NCBI RefSeq assembly: GCF_004352825.1
Contig: NZ_SJRW01000002.1
Span: 434,001 to 498,000 of the forward strand
Reading direction: 5' to 3'
DNA from: Luteimonas arsenica
GTDB taxonomy: Bacteria; Pseudomonadota; Gammaproteobacteria; Xanthomonadales; Xanthomonadaceae
DNA length: 64,000 nt
The notes below the pieces were generated by a model. That model did not search any database, was not told the origin of the DNA, and saw only the letters and a program-made list of their open reading frames with translations. Shown here piece after piece: positions 1 through 11,290 of this stretch (position 1 is its first letter; every line of letters starts with the position of its first letter). Both the position numbers and the translations under genes were made by a program.

Positions 1-2895
1 GGCGAACTGGATCGCCTGCAGCCGGAGCAGCAGCACCGAGGGGTCGTGGTCGGACAGGCGCGCGGCGCTGTTGGCGTCGTTGCGCGCGGTCTCCGGGAAG
101 TCGGCGTTGATGCGCGCGTGGCTCATCGTCCAGGAGTTGACCAGCGGCGAGGCCAGCACCGCGTCGTTGACCAGGATGTGGTCGAGCGACTGGGCGTTGT
201 TCTCGAACACGAACGAATAGCGCTCTTCCGCCGGCACGCCGAAGGTCGCGTTGTACATGTCCGGCTCGACCAGGTCGGCGCCGTCACCATTCACCGCGGT
301 GGTCGCATCGGCCGAGGGCATGCCGGTCACGGTGCCCATGGCGTCGGCGTAGCCGTCGTTGAACTCGAAGGCGTTGAAGTCGCCGAGCACGATCAGCTTG
401 CGCTCCGGGTCGGCCTGCTGCATGTCCTGCAGCATGCCGGCCAGGAATTCGGCCTGCTTCTGCCGCTTCTGGCGCACGCGGTCGCCGTTGGTGCCGGTGC
501 CGAGCGGGGTTTCGTCGTTGATGCCGCTGAGCGAACGCTGGTGCACGGTGACCACCGTCACCGGCAGCTCGCGGCCGTCGGCGAAGTTCACCACCGCGTC
601 GAGCACCAGCGGCGGCCGGTCGTTGAGCAGGGTCGTGGAGCCGTCGCCGTCGTAGGTCCAGGTGGCGTCCGCGCCCACCTGTTCGACCGAGAGCACCTGC
701 ACGCGCCGCAGCGACGCGCCGATTTCTCCGGCCTTGACCAGGAAGCCGACGTCGATGCCGCCGACGTCGTTGCCTTCCTCGAGGTAGGCGACGTAGCCCG
801 GGTCGGGCTGGCCCAGCGCCACCGCGTCGGCATTGACCTTCGCGGCCAGCGCCTGCAGCGCGTTGAGGTTCTCGACCTCGCTGACGCCGATCACGTCGGG
901 CGAATGCATGTAGGCGCGGATGCCCAGCGAGGCCTTGTTGAGGCGGCTGGCGAAGGCGTCCGCGGTCAGCACCGGCTCGCTGATGCCGGGGTCGTTCACG
1001 GTGTCGAAGAAGCGCTGCAGGTTGTAGGTCGCGAAGCTGGCGTGGTCGTCGCCCGGCAGCACCGAGGAGCGCGGCTGGTCGAGGCCGCCGCACTCGATCG
1101 CGAGCGTGGTTTCCGGATACACCGTGTAGCGGCGGAAGGTGTAGTCCAGCGGGCCGGTCAGGGTGTCGTCGATGATCACGCAGCCGGCGGCCAGGTTGGC
1201 CTGCGGCGCGCCGATGGTGTCGCTGTCCACCGCGATGACCTCGGGGTTGAAGTCCCAGCGCGGGATCGCGGTGGCGGTGGTGCCGCTGGGGTCGGGGTCG
1301 GGCACCTGGATGCCGGCCTCGCGCAGCGGGCGCGCGACGCCGTCGGCGACCACGGCGAACTGGCCGTTGCCGGTGGAGGTGGCCTGGGTCTCGTTGGTGT
1401 TGCCGCGGGTCGGCGCGACCACGCGCGCGTTGGGCACCACCACGCGCATGCCCTCGTAGCGCTCGAGCTGGTCGAGGCCGCCGTCGGGCAGGGCGCTTTC
1501 GGCCGAGATCACCACCGGTGCCGGCAGGGCGTGGCCGGTGGACAGCTGGGTGACGGTGGCGAAGCTCAGTTCGGTCATCGGCAGCTGGTGCGGGTCGGCG
1601 GCGGGGATGTACTCCAGCACCGTGCCCTGCACGCGCACCCGGTTGCCCACGGCCGCCTCCGGGCCGGGGGCCGCGGAGGTGAACACGAACAGGCCCTCGG
1701 AGGTCTCCTCGTTGTCGTCGGCCTCGGCGTCCGACGTCTGCATGAAGAAGCCGTTGTTCTTGCGCGCGGTGACGATGCCGGTGGTGACCACCACCTCGCC
1801 CTCCAGCGGCGAGGTCGCGCCCGCGCCCTGGATCGCGGAGATCGGCATGGTCACGAAGTCGTCGTTGAGGATGGTGCCGGTGCCCGCCAGGGTGCCGTCC
1901 TGGGCGCCGCTGACGTTCGAGATCTGCAGGCTGAAGGTCTCGTCGGGCTCGACCACGGTGTCGCCGAGCACGCTGACCGGCAGCGACACCGACTGCTCGC
2001 CCTCGGCAATGCTCGCGCTGCCGCTGGCGGCGATGTAGTCCTTGCCGGCGGTCGCGGTGCCGTCGACGGTGGCGTAGTCGAAGCTCACGCCGCCCTTGCC
2101 CGCGGGCTGGGTCAGGCTGACCTGGAAGGTCAGGCTGTTGGTGCCGGAGTCGCCCTCGGCCACGCTGGCATCGCCGACGTTGATCACCGGATCGACCTTC
2201 CCGCCGCCACCGGCGACGACGCTGATGTTGTCGATGCCGATCCACTCGTCGCTGCCCACGGCGTCGGCGGTCATGATGCGCAGCTCGACCAGCGCCTGGT
2301 TGTCGACCGCCGCCGGCAGGGTGACCGAGACCTGCGTTTCCTTGGTCAGGCCCGGGCCGTTGCTGGCGTCGGCGACGAAGGCTTCGGGCACGTTGATGAA
2401 GTTGCCGATGCCGCCGACGCGGTACTGCAGCGCCACCGGCTGCACCGAGTTGTCGTTGTTGCTGTCGACGTCGCGCAGCAGGTAGGACACCTGGATGCCG
2501 CTGGCGCCGCGCGTGTCGAGATGGATCCGGAGGTAGGGCGCGCGCGCGGTGCCGCTGCCCTGCAGGGCCACCACCGGGTTGTCGATGTGGAACTCCGCCA
2601 CGCCGCCGGTGTTGTTGGTGTTCGGGTTGGCGTGGTTGGCGATGACGTTGACCACGCCGGGCGAATCCGGTCCCAGGATCGTCTGCGGATCGGCCGCGGT
2701 GCCGCCGGCCAGGCCATCGCCGCGGAAGCCGATGATGCCGGGCACGCCCGACCAGTCGTTGTTGGTGGTGATCTGGCCGATGTTGGTCCAGTCCTGCGAG
2801 AAGGGCAGGGTCTGCGGCGTATCGTTGGCCTGCGCGGCGGCGATGGCCGCGGAAAGGGCGAGCGCGAGCGCCAGGCGGCGCGGATTCGGTTGCAT
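1..2895 (-). CDS. ExeM/NucH-type extracellular endonuclease with Calx-beta domain (3' end cut by window edge)
   Basis: This is a secreted nuclease read from 2895 toward base 1, open for 965 codons and lacking its stop. It starts with a signal peptide (MQPNPRR, a hydrophobic core, cleavage near Ala23). An N-terminal beta-rich region follows, then a Calx-beta domain at about 235-340 (VAEGDSG, then [15 protein letters not shown]). Next is an OB-like segment at about 345-470 and an endonuclease/exonuclease/phosphatase domain from about 620. That domain shows YNLQRFF, the acidic ligand in [15 protein letters not shown] near 840 and the catalytic SDHDP near 949-953, so nearly all of the fold is present. 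The family degrades extracellular DNA, and the role here is inferred from it. Only a short C-terminus should be missing. The start at 2895 is chosen because the signal peptide follows directly. It is divergent from kynA across 148 bp. Confidence 0.9.
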   Translation of the reverse strand, partial: MQPNPRRLALALALSAAIAAAQANDTPQTLPFSQDWTNIGQITTNNDWSGVPGIIGFRGDGLAGGTAADPQTILGPDSPGVVNVIANHANPNTNNTGGVAEFHIDNPVVALQGSGTARAPYLRIHLDTRGASGIQVSYLLRDVDSNNDNSVQPVALQYRVGGIGNFINVPEAFVADASNGPGLTKETQVSVTLPAAVDNQALVELRIMTADAVGSDEWIGIDNISVVAGGGGKVDPVINVGDASVAEGDSGTNSLTFQVSLTQPAGKGGVSFDYATVDGTATAGKDYIAASGSASIAEGEQSVSLPVSVLGDTVVEPDETFSLQISNVSGAQDGTLAGTGTILNDDFVTMPISAIQGAGATSPLEGEVVVTTGIVTARKNNGFFMQTSDAEADDNEETSEGLFVFTSAAPGPEAAVGNRVRVQGTVLEYIPAADPHQLPMTELSFATVTQLSTGHALPAPVVISAESALPDGGLDQLERYEGMRVVVPNARVVAPTRGNTNETQATSTGNGQFAVVADGVARPLREAGIQVPDPDPSGTTATAIPRWDFNPEVIAVDSDTIGAPQANLAAGCVIIDDTLTGPLDYTFRRYTVYPETTLAIECGGLDQPRSSVLPGDDHASFATYNLQRFFDTVNDPGISEPVLTADAFASRLNKASLGIRAYMHSPDVIGVSEVENLNALQALAAKVNADAVALGQPDPGYVAYLEEGNDVGGIDVGFLVKAGEIGASLRRVQVLSVEQVGADATWTYDGDGSTTLLNDRPPLVLDAVVNFADGRELPVTVVTVHQRSLSGINDETPLGTGTNGDRVRQKRQKQAEFLAGMLQDMQQADPERKLIVLGDFNAFEFNDGYADAMGTVTGMPSADATTAVNGDGADLVEPDMYNATFGVPAEERYSFVFENNAQSLDHILVNDAVLASPLVNSWTMSHARINADFPETARNDANSAARLSDHDPSVLLLRLQAIQFA

Positions 2896-3043
2896 GTGGT
2901 GGATCCCCTGGAAGTGGCTGCGCGGCCCCCGCCGCGACCGGCCGATTGTGCAGCAGTCGTGCGGCAACGGGGTGACAGGCCGTGGCCTGCCGGGAGCCGA
3001 TCCATCCGTGGCCGTACGGACGCCCTGCGTTAACCTTTCACGC

Positions 3044-3919
3044 ATGAGCATTGAAAAGAATGAACGTGCCCTCGAGGCCGGGATCTACACCGAGCTGTCC
3101 GGGCGCATGACCTACGGCGGCTACCTCCGCCTGGACCGGCTGCTGTCGGCCCAGGAGCCGGTGTCCAGCCCGCCGCACCACGACGAGATGCTGTTCATCA
3201 TCCAGCACCAGGTTTCGGAGCTGTGGCTGAAGCTGCTGGTGCACGAGCTGCAGGCCGCCGTCGGCCACCTGCGCGAGGGCCGCCTGGATCCCTGCCAGAA
3301 GATCTTCTCCCGCTGCAAGGGCGTGCTGCGCCAGCTCACTGCGATGTGGTCGGTGCTGGAGACGCTGACGCCCTCCGAGTACGCCGAGTTCCGCGACCTG
3401 CTGGGGCCGTCCTCGGGCTTCCAGTCGGCGCAGTACCGCACGGTCGAATTCCTGCTCGGCAACAAGAATGCCGGCATGCTCAAAGTCTTCGCCCACGACC
3501 CGGAGGCGCAGGCGATGCTGCGCGGCGCGCTCGAGGCGCCCAGCCTGTACGACGAGGCCCTGCGCCACCTGGCCCGGACCGGCCACGCCGTGCCGGAGCG
3601 CCACCTGGAGCGCGACTGGACCCGCCCGCACGTCATGGACGAGGACCTGGTGCCGGTGTTCGAACGCATCTACACCGACACCGCCGCCGACTGGGAGGCC
3701 TACCACCTCTGCGAGGACCTGGTGGACCTGGAGAGCGAGTTCCAGCTCTGGCGCTTCCGCCACATGCGCACGGTGATGCGGATCATCGGCTTCAAGCGCG
3801 GCACCGGGGGCTCCAGCGGCGTCGGCTTTCTCAAGCAGGCGCTGGACCTGACCTTCTTCCCCGAGCTGTTCGAGGTGCGCACCCGGATCGGCGGCAAGGG
3901 CGCCGACGCCGCGTACTGA
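3044..3919 (+). CDS. kynA: Tryptophan 2,3-dioxygenase
   Basis: This heme enzyme opens the indole ring of L-tryptophan to N-formylkynurenine, the first step of the kynurenine pathway. The 291-residue product has the family's usual length. Motifs include [13 protein letters not shown] with the substrate-side His55, SGFQSAQYR at 124-132, and [12 protein letters not shown] with the proximal heme ligand His240. Both histidines fall at exactly the numbers used for the Xanthomonas campestris enzyme, which supports the ATG at 3044 over the in-frame upstream extension. No other kynurenine gene is adjacent; the next gene is a transporter 92 bp downstream. The protein is cytosolic and expected to be a homotetramer. 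Confidence 0.97.
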   Translation: MSIEKNERALEAGIYTELSGRMTYGGYLRLDRLLSAQEPVSSPPHHDEMLFIIQHQVSELWLKLLVHELQAAVGHLREGRLDPCQKIFSRCKGVLRQLTAMWSVLETLTPSEYAEFRDLLGPSSGFQSAQYRTVEFLLGNKNAGMLKVFAHDPEAQAMLRGALEAPSLYDEALRHLARTGHAVPERHLERDWTRPHVMDEDLVPVFERIYTDTAADWEAYHLCEDLVDLESEFQLWRFRHMRTVMRIIGFKRGTGGSSGVGFLKQALDLTFFPELFEVRTRIGGKGADAAY

Positions 3920-4011
3920 ACGCACTGGAGGAATCCGGCGGCAGGATCCCGGCGCGGGCGCCCGCGCCGGTGCCTGCTAGGATCGCCCCCTGGCAATCAG
4001 GGGAATCCCGC

Positions 4012-5595
<1,584 letters not shown>

Positions 5596-5756
5596 GCCCC
5601 GGGAGCCGGGGCCACGGGCGACGGCAGTTCCCAAAGCACCCCGTCCGGGCTAAGTTTGCGCCCGGTACGACCGGCGAAAGCGCGGCCGTGGCGCCGCCGA
5701 AGCCCGTGGACCCGGGTGGGCGGAAGTCCGATCCATCCACCGGGGAGTCACAGAGC

Positions 5757-7286
5757 ATGAATTCGAACCGCGTCGAGCCCGCAGGGCCGGGCATGGAGCA
5801 GCCGGCTGGCGGCGCCGCCATTCCGGAATTCGCCCAGGTCATGGGCCACCCGCGTCCCTTGTGGATGCTGTTCATGACCGAGTTCTGGGAGCGCTTCGCC
5901 TTCTACGGCATGCGCTGGGCGCTGGTCCTGTACATCGTGGCCCAGTTCCACAACGGCGACGCCTCGGGCGAGGCGCCGGCCAGCGAGCTCTACGGTGCCT
6001 ACCTGGCGCTGGTCTACGCGGCGGCGATCTTCGGCGGCTACGTCGCCGACAAGCTGATCGGCTACCAGCGTGCGATCCTGCTCGGTGCCGTGTTCATGGC
6101 CGCGGGCCTGTTCCTGATCACGGTTCCCAGCGACGCCTGGCTGAAGCTCGGCCTGGCCACCGTGATCGTCGGCAACGGCCTGTTCAAGCCGATCATCTCG
6201 ACCATGGTCGGCAAGCTCTACGCGACCGGCGACGAGCGCCGCGACTCGGGCTTCACCATCTTCTACATGGGCATCAACATGGGTGCCTTCATCGCGCCGA
6301 TCCTGACCGGCATCCTCGCCGACAAGGTCTTCGGAACCGAAGCGATGCCGGCCTACAAGGTGGTGTTCCTCGCCTCGGGCCTGGGCATGGTGCTGAGCCT
6401 GGTGTGGTTCTGGTTCGGCCGCAGCCAGCTCAAGGGCATCGGCGCACCCCCGGCCGACGCCCCGGGCCTGGGCCGCGTGCTGGCCGTGGCCGTGGGCGCG
6501 GTGGCGGCGGTCCCGGTGTACTACTTCCTGCTGACCATCGAGGCCGGCGTCCTCAACTGGATCCTGCTGGCGCTGTTCATCGTGCCCGCGATCATGCTGC
6601 TGGTGGAGGGCATCCGCGAGGGTTCCCGGCAGCGCGACATGGTGATCGCGATGCTGATCATCTTCGGCTTCAACGTGCTGTTCTGGATGTTCTTCGAACA
6701 GGCCGGCAGCTCGTTCAACTTCCTCGCGCAGAACATCGTCAACCGCGACCTCGGCGGCTGGATCTTCCCGGTCGGCTGGTTCCAGTCGGTGAACTCGATC
6801 GCCATCATCACGCTCGCGCCGGTCATGGCCTGGCTGTGGGTGAAGATGGGCAAGGCGAATCCGTCGATCCCGCGTAAATTCGGCCTCGGCCTGATCTTCA
6901 ACGGCCTGGCGTTCCTGCTGCTGATGCTGGCGCTGTCGGGCATGGTCGATCCGCAGACCCTGAAGATCCCGTTCTGGACGCTGTTCATGGTCTACGTCAT
7001 CCAGTCGGTGGGCGAGCTGTGCCTGTCGCCGATCGGGCTGTCGATGACCACCAAGCTGGCGCCGGCCAAGCTGACCGGCCTGGCGATGGGCGGCTGGTTC
7101 CTGTCGATCGCGATCGGCAACAACCTGTCGGGCATCTTCGCCTCCAGCGTCAGCGGCGAGGGCGGCATGACGGTCGAATCGGCGCACGCCGGCTACACCT
7201 TCGGCTTCTGGGCGCTGCTGGGCGCCGGCGTGCTGCTGTTCCTGATCGCGCCGCTGATCCAGCGGCTGATGCACGGGGTGAAGTAG
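5757..7286 (+). CDS. POT family proton-dependent oligopeptide transporter (copy 1)
   Basis: This 509-residue major-facilitator protein of the POT/PTR2 family imports di- and tripeptides with protons. The family motifs are visible: EFWERFAFYGMR near residue 40 (the ExxERFxYYG proton-coupling motif, with Phe in place of the first Tyr), GLFKPIIS near 142, and FYMGINMGAF near 172. The conserved VGELCLSPIGLS lies near 420. The first 30 residues are polar and precede the first helix. The ATG at 5757 has GGGGAG upstream. A second POT gene (7449-9020) follows in the same direction 162 bp away. The Tyr-to-Phe change distinguishes it from copy 2, which keeps the Tyr. Confidence 0.93.
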   Translation: MNSNRVEPAGPGMEQPAGGAAIPEFAQVMGHPRPLWMLFMTEFWERFAFYGMRWALVLYIVAQFHNGDASGEAPASELYGAYLALVYAAAIFGGYVADKLIGYQRAILLGAVFMAAGLFLITVPSDAWLKLGLATVIVGNGLFKPIISTMVGKLYATGDERRDSGFTIFYMGINMGAFIAPILTGILADKVFGTEAMPAYKVVFLASGLGMVLSLVWFWFGRSQLKGIGAPPADAPGLGRVLAVAVGAVAAVPVYYFLLTIEAGVLNWILLALFIVPAIMLLVEGIREGSRQRDMVIAMLIIFGFNVLFWMFFEQAGSSFNFLAQNIVNRDLGGWIFPVGWFQSVNSIAIITLAPVMAWLWVKMGKANPSIPRKFGLGLIFNGLAFLLLMLALSGMVDPQTLKIPFWTLFMVYVIQSVGELCLSPIGLSMTTKLAPAKLTGLAMGGWFLSIAIGNNLSGIFASSVSGEGGMTVESAHAGYTFGFWALLGAGVLLFLIAPLIQRLMHGVK

Positions 7287-7324
7287 GGCCTGCGGGCGTT
7301 CCGGCGCCCGGGAGAAGGCCATGG

Positions 7325-7346
7325 ACGGCGGCCTTCGGACCGCCGT
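7325..7346 (+). terminator. Hairpin between the two POT genes, possible terminator
   Basis: A perfect 7-bp stem (ACGGCGG/CCGCCGT) encloses an 8-nt loop 38 bp after the stop of the first POT gene. No T-run follows, so termination is only a possibility. Confidence 0.3.
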
Positions 7347-7448
7347 TCGCGCGTCCGGATGCCCCGTTCAGCTTCCATTGCGCACCTGCATCGCGCTAAC
7401 TTGGCGGATTCGGCCCGCAGAAGCCCGGGCGCAATCACGGAGTAGCGA

Positions 7449-9020
7449 GTGACCCCGAATCCATACGCAGCCGAGGAGCAGAAGACCATCCTGGGCCATC
7501 CGCGCGGCCTGTTCATGCTGTTCTTCGCCGAGATGTGGGAGCGCTTCTCCTACTACGGCATGCGCGCGCTGCTGATCTTCTACCTCGTCCAGCACTGGAT
7601 GTTCTCGGACTCCGAGGCCTCGGTGATCTACGGCGCCTACACCGCGCTGGTGTACATCGCGCCGGTGGTGGGCGGCTATCTCGCCGACCGCTACCTCGGG
7701 CAGCGCAAGGCGGTGCTGTTCGGCGCGGTGCTGCTGACCTTCGGCCACTTCCTGATGGCCTTCGAGGGCGACGGCGGCCAGGGCGCGGCCGAGCTCAACA
7801 TCTTCTGGCTGGCGCTGGCCTTCATCATCGTCGGCTCCGGCTTCCTGAAGGCCAACATCTCGGTGATGGTCGGCCAGCTGTATCCGCGCACCGACATCCG
7901 CCGCGACCCGGCGTACACGATCTTCTACATGGGCATCAACCTGGGCGCGATGCTCGGTTCGCTGATCGCCGGCTACCTCGGCCAGACCTACGGCTGGGCC
8001 TGGGGCTTCGGCGCGGCGGGCGTGGGCATGCTGCTGGGCCTGGTGGTGTTCGTGGTCGGCAAGCCGCTGCTGATGGGCCGCGGCGAGTCGCGCGATCCGC
8101 AGCGCCTGGCGGCGCCGGTGATGGGCATCAAGTTCGAATGGCTGCTCTACGTGCTCGGCTTCGCGGCCGTGGGCCTGGTGTGGTTCATGATCCAGCACCA
8201 GAAGCTGGTCGGCTTCCTGCTCGGTGGCGCCGGCGCGATCCTGGTCGGCTACGTGCTGTTCACCGCCGTGTTCAAGCTCCAGCGCGAGGAGCGCAACCGG
8301 ATCATTGCCGCGATGTACCTGATCATCGGCTCGATCCTGTTCTGGGCGCTGTTCGAGCAGGCCGGCGCTTCGCTGAACCTGTTCACCGACCGCTCGGTGG
8401 ATCGCCACATCTTCGGCTGGGAAGTCCCGGCCTCGATGTTCCAGTCGCTGAACTCGATGTACATCATCGCCTTGGCGCCGCTGTTCGCGATGATGTGGCT
8501 GGGGCTCGCCAAGCGCGGCTTCGAGCCGTCCACGCCGGCCAAGTTCGCGATCGGCGTGGTGCTGGTGGGCGCGGGCTTCCTGGCGCTGGTCGCCGGCGCC
8601 AACGCATCCACGGCCGGCGCGACGCCGGTGGTCTACATCTTCCTGATCTACCTGATCCACACCATGGGCGAGCTGTGCCTGTCGCCGGTCGGCCTGTCGG
8701 CGATGAACCGCCTGACCCCGGCGCACATGGCCAGCCTGATCATGGGTGCCTGGTTCTTCGCCTCGGCCACCGGCAACTTCGCCGCGGGCCTGATCTCGGC
8801 CGCGACCGGCGGCGAAGGTGCCGGGCCGGAGAAGGTGCTGGAGGTCTATTCCAACGTCGGCTGGCTGGCGGTGGGCGTGGGCGTGGTGATGCTGGTGATC
8901 GCGCCGCTGATCCGCAAGCTGATGCACCTCGACACCCTGCGCGACGACGACCTGGCAGGGCAGTCGGAGCTGGCCGAGTCCGCGGCGGCCGGGATCGACA
9001 TCACCGAAGAGCGCCGCTGA
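7449..9020 (+). CDS. POT family proton-dependent oligopeptide transporter (copy 2)
   Basis: This 523-residue POT/PTR2 transporter is paralogous to the gene upstream. It has AEMWERFSYYGMR near residue 30 (complete ExxERFxYYG), a GSGFLKANIS segment near 135, FYMGINLGAMLG near 160, and MGELCLSPVGLS near 410. It starts at GTG 7449 with GGAG about 7 nt upstream; no ATG in frame gives a better fit. The polar C-terminus (about 30 residues) is cytosolic by prediction. Having two POT genes in tandem next to an AbgT gene fits a proteolytic organism living on peptides. A convergent sulfotransferase gene ends 20 bp beyond its stop. Confidence 0.93.
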   Translation: MTPNPYAAEEQKTILGHPRGLFMLFFAEMWERFSYYGMRALLIFYLVQHWMFSDSEASVIYGAYTALVYIAPVVGGYLADRYLGQRKAVLFGAVLLTFGHFLMAFEGDGGQGAAELNIFWLALAFIIVGSGFLKANISVMVGQLYPRTDIRRDPAYTIFYMGINLGAMLGSLIAGYLGQTYGWAWGFGAAGVGMLLGLVVFVVGKPLLMGRGESRDPQRLAAPVMGIKFEWLLYVLGFAAVGLVWFMIQHQKLVGFLLGGAGAILVGYVLFTAVFKLQREERNRIIAAMYLIIGSILFWALFEQAGASLNLFTDRSVDRHIFGWEVPASMFQSLNSMYIIALAPLFAMMWLGLAKRGFEPSTPAKFAIGVVLVGAGFLALVAGANASTAGATPVVYIFLIYLIHTMGELCLSPVGLSAMNRLTPAHMASLIMGAWFFASATGNFAAGLISAATGGEGAGPEKVLEVYSNVGWLAVGVGVVMLVIAPLIRKLMHLDTLRDDDLAGQSELAESAAAGIDITEERR

Positions 9021-9029
9021 GGCGCAGGC

Positions 9030-9049
9030 GCCGCGCGGGTCAGCGCGGC
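9030..9049. terminator. Convergent hairpin, possible bidirectional terminator
   Basis: GCCGCGC and GCGCGGC form a perfect 7-bp stem around a 6-nt loop in the 19-bp gap between two converging genes. The downstream arm overlaps the stop codon of the minus-strand sulfotransferase. No T-tract is present on either side. Confidence 0.35.
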
Positions 9050-10653
9050 TCGACCCCGAGGCCCGCCGCGAGCGGGCCGAGGTGGTCGCGGTAGGGCAGC
9101 CAGTCCGGCGGACGCGGCGCCCTCAGTCCGGAGCGCACCTGGGCGGCGCTGGCGGTGGCCACCGTGCCGCCGCGGCGTTCGGGCCGGAGCACGGCGGGAT
9201 CGAAGTCCAGGCCCAGGTGGCCGAGGACGCGCCGCAGCTCCGCTTCCGGCGCGCGCAGCAGGTTGTCGTGGACCACGTCGACCAGCCGGGGCCCGAGCAC
9301 GCCGTGCCAGTGCGCCATCAGGGCCGCATGCGCCTGGTGCCACGCGGCCAGTTCGGCCTGGTCGTAGGACCAGGGCGCGAAGCCGCCGTAGAGCATGCGC
9401 AGGTTGGAGAAGCAGACGTCCATCGGTGCGCGCACGGTGTGGATGAAGCGCGCCTGCGGCAGCGCGCGGGCGATGCAGCCCAGCAGCAGGGCGTTGGTCG
9501 GCAGCTTCTCGGTCCACAGCGCGCGGCCCTGCGCGCGCCAGGCGTTGGCTTCGATGAAGGCGCGTCCCAGTGCCGGCCAGTCGACCGTGTCCAGTCGCTC
9601 CAGCATGGCCTCGTCCACCAGCCCGCGGCTGCGGTGGTCCGTCGCCAGGCGCAGCGCCGCCGCGAAGCCCATGCTCTCGCCGCCCGCGGCGATCGCGGAG
9701 TGGCCGCCGAGCATGCGTTCGAGCACGGTGGAGCCGGAGCGGAACAGGCCGACGATGAACACCGGGGCCGGTGTGTCCGCGGCCGGTTCGAAGCCGGGTC
9801 CGGCGACGAAGCCGGCGTCGCAGCGCGCGCGGATGGCTTCGACCAGGCGCAGGTCGTCGGCGATGTCGTAGCGCAGGCTGGCGCGCTTGGCGCGCATGCC
9901 GCGTTCGAGTTCGGGCCAGGCGGCCTCGTGCTCGCCGAGGTCGTGCAGTTCATCGAACAGGGCGTGGCTGAAGTGGACGTCGTGCTCGCTGCCCTGCGCC
10001 ACGCGCGCGCGTTCGGCGCGCAGGCGTTCGATGCGCGCGCGCGCGCTTGCCGGATCCTCCGCGCGCAGCTGCGACAGGCGGCGGTGGGCGTGGGCGAAAT
10101 GCGGCGTGGTGGCGATCGCTTGCTCGAGGTCGTCGCGGGCGCCGTCCATGTCGCCGGTGAACAGGCGCGCGCTGCCGCGCACGTAGCGCGCCGGGGCGTG
10201 CGTGGGTTCGCGCGCGACGGCGCGATCCAGCCAGGCGAGGGCGTCGTCGTGCAGGTCTTCGTCGCCGAGCAGGTCGGCCAGCGCCACCAGGTCGTCGATC
10301 GCGGCGGCATCGGCGTCGGCGGCCAGGGTCGCGGAGAGTTGCGCCAGTGCGCGGGTCTCGTGCAGGTCGCGCAACAGGCGCGCCAGCGCCAGCGCGTGCG
10401 GCCAGCTGCGCGGCCCGCAGGCATGGGCACGCATCGCGGCGGCGTGCATCGCGCGGTACTCGCCGTTGCGGCCGCGGGCCTTGGCCAGGCCGATCCAGGC
10501 CGCCGCGTCGCCTGGCGCGGCCTCGACCAGGCGCTCGCAGGCTTCGGCGGCCCCGGCCCAGTCGCGGGCCGCGGCAAGCGCATTGGCCTGCCGCCAGGCA
10601 TCGGCGCTGGTGGTGGTGATGGGACGGTCCGCGGGACCGGTGTCTGGCGGCAT
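9040..10653 (-). CDS. TPR-containing sulfotransferase family protein
   Basis: This 537-residue protein has an N-terminal alpha-helical region (about 15-230) of TPR-like repeats, with segments such as AAARDWAGAAEACERLVEAA and DALAWLDRAVAREPTHAPA. A sulfotransferase domain follows. Its 5'-phosphosulfate loop is VFIVGLFRSGSTVLERML near residue 300, and the downstream TEKLPTNALLLG and FIHTVRAPMDVC segments are typical of the family. The predicted reaction is transfer of sulfate from PAPS to an unknown acceptor. No signal peptide or membrane segment is seen. The ATG at 10653 was chosen because homologous-looking repeat sequence begins just after it; the frame is open further upstream into the MarR gene. 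Confidence 0.85.
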   Translation of the reverse strand: MPPDTGPADRPITTTSADAWRQANALAAARDWAGAAEACERLVEAAPGDAAAWIGLAKARGRNGEYRAMHAAAMRAHACGPRSWPHALALARLLRDLHETRALAQLSATLAADADAAAIDDLVALADLLGDEDLHDDALAWLDRAVAREPTHAPARYVRGSARLFTGDMDGARDDLEQAIATTPHFAHAHRRLSQLRAEDPASARARIERLRAERARVAQGSEHDVHFSHALFDELHDLGEHEAAWPELERGMRAKRASLRYDIADDLRLVEAIRARCDAGFVAGPGFEPAADTPAPVFIVGLFRSGSTVLERMLGGHSAIAAGGESMGFAAALRLATDHRSRGLVDEAMLERLDTVDWPALGRAFIEANAWRAQGRALWTEKLPTNALLLGCIARALPQARFIHTVRAPMDVCFSNLRMLYGGFAPWSYDQAELAAWHQAHAALMAHWHGVLGPRLVDVVHDNLLRAPEAELRRVLGHLGLDFDPAVLRPERRGGTVATASAAQVRSGLRAPRPPDWLPYRDHLGPLAAGLGVEPR

Positions 10654-10727
10654 CGTGCAGTCTGCTGGCGCGGCCGTGGCCGCGGATATCCGGACGACTG
10701 TAGCGCGTGATCCGCTGGAATGACCCG

Positions 10728-11213
10728 CTAGAGGCCGTAGCGTTCGCCAAGCTTGTCGAGCATGCGCGAGAACTGCGCGCGCTCGTCCTCGTCCAGCGGC
10801 GAGAGCAGTTCGCGTTCGTAGGCTAGGGCCAGCGGCGCCACCTCGGCATGGACCGCCCGCCCGGCTTCGCTGAGTTCGAGCACCGAGCGGCGGCGATCCT
10901 CGCCGTGGGTCTCCCGGTGCAGCAGGCCGCGTTCGAGCAGGCTCGCCACCGCGCGGCTGACCGCGACCTTGTCCATCGCGCTGCGCTCGGCCACGCCCAC
11001 CGCCGACAGGCCCGGGAAGCGCCCGAGCACGGCGATGATCCGCCACTCGGTGACCGCCAGGCCGAAACGCTCGCCGTAGGCCTGGGCGATGTCCTGGCTG
11101 ACCACGTTCGACAGCACGCTGAGCTGGTAGGGCAGGAAGCGTTCGAGGTCGAGGAGCGCGCCGGTATCCGCGTCCGTCGCGCGGCCGCTGGGGGTGTCTG
11201 GGGATCGGCTCAT
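10728..11213 (-). CDS. MarR family regulator, likely repressor of hpd
   Basis: This 161-residue winged-helix regulator has the MarR core: LPYQLSVLSNVVSQDIA helix, the recognition region VAERSAMDKVAVSRAVASLLERG, and a wing containing EDRRRSVLELSEAGR. It is divergent from hpd, with a perfect 14-bp palindrome between the genes. Two starts are possible. ATG 11243 would put the start codon inside that palindrome and has only a distant Shine-Dalgarno. ATG 11213 (MSRSPD) leaves the operator in the leader and has AAGG about 12 nt upstream, so it is preferred. Local control of tyrosine/homogentisate catabolism is inferred from position and operator placement; the ligand is unknown. Confidence 0.88.
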   Translation of the reverse strand: MSRSPDTPSGRATDADTGALLDLERFLPYQLSVLSNVVSQDIAQAYGERFGLAVTEWRIIAVLGRFPGLSAVGVAERSAMDKVAVSRAVASLLERGLLHRETHGEDRRRSVLELSEAGRAVHAEVAPLALAYERELLSPLDEDERAQFSRMLDKLGERYGL

Positions 11214-11227
11214 TGCTGCGTCGCGCC

Positions 11228-11256
11228 TTGCAACTGGTTTCATATGAAACTATAAC
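11228..11256 (+). promoter_or_regulatory. Sigma-70-type promoter of hpd
   Basis: TTGCAA (11228-11233) and TATAAC (11251-11256) are separated by exactly 17 bp and lie 34 bp before the hpd start codon. The -35 and -10 boxes each differ from consensus at a few positions, but spacing and position are ideal. The spacer is filled by the 14-bp palindrome listed separately. Confidence 0.75.
11237..11250. promoter_or_regulatory. MarR-type operator palindrome in the hpd promoter spacer
   Basis: GTTTCATATGAAAC is a perfect 14-bp inverted repeat. It sits between the -35 and -10 boxes of the hpd promoter and upstream of the preferred start of the divergent MarR gene. A protein bound here would block RNA polymerase at hpd and could also repress its own gene. 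Binding by the adjacent regulator is inference from geometry. Confidence 0.72.
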
Positions 11257-11290
11257 AGCGCCTCCCTCCCGTCCACTCCCAGGAGCCGCC

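Noticed and set aside
46-3033. 995-codon plus-strand open frame at the left edge
   Set aside because: It is the antisense shadow of the secreted nuclease on the minus strand, whose frame shows a signal peptide, Calx-beta and SDHDP motifs. The plus-strand translation is His/Arg/Val-rich low-complexity sequence typical of high-GC shadows.
10728-11243. Longer MarR protein starting at ATG 11243
   Set aside because: That start codon falls within the 14-bp operator palindrome and has no near ribosome site; the start at 11213 is better placed.
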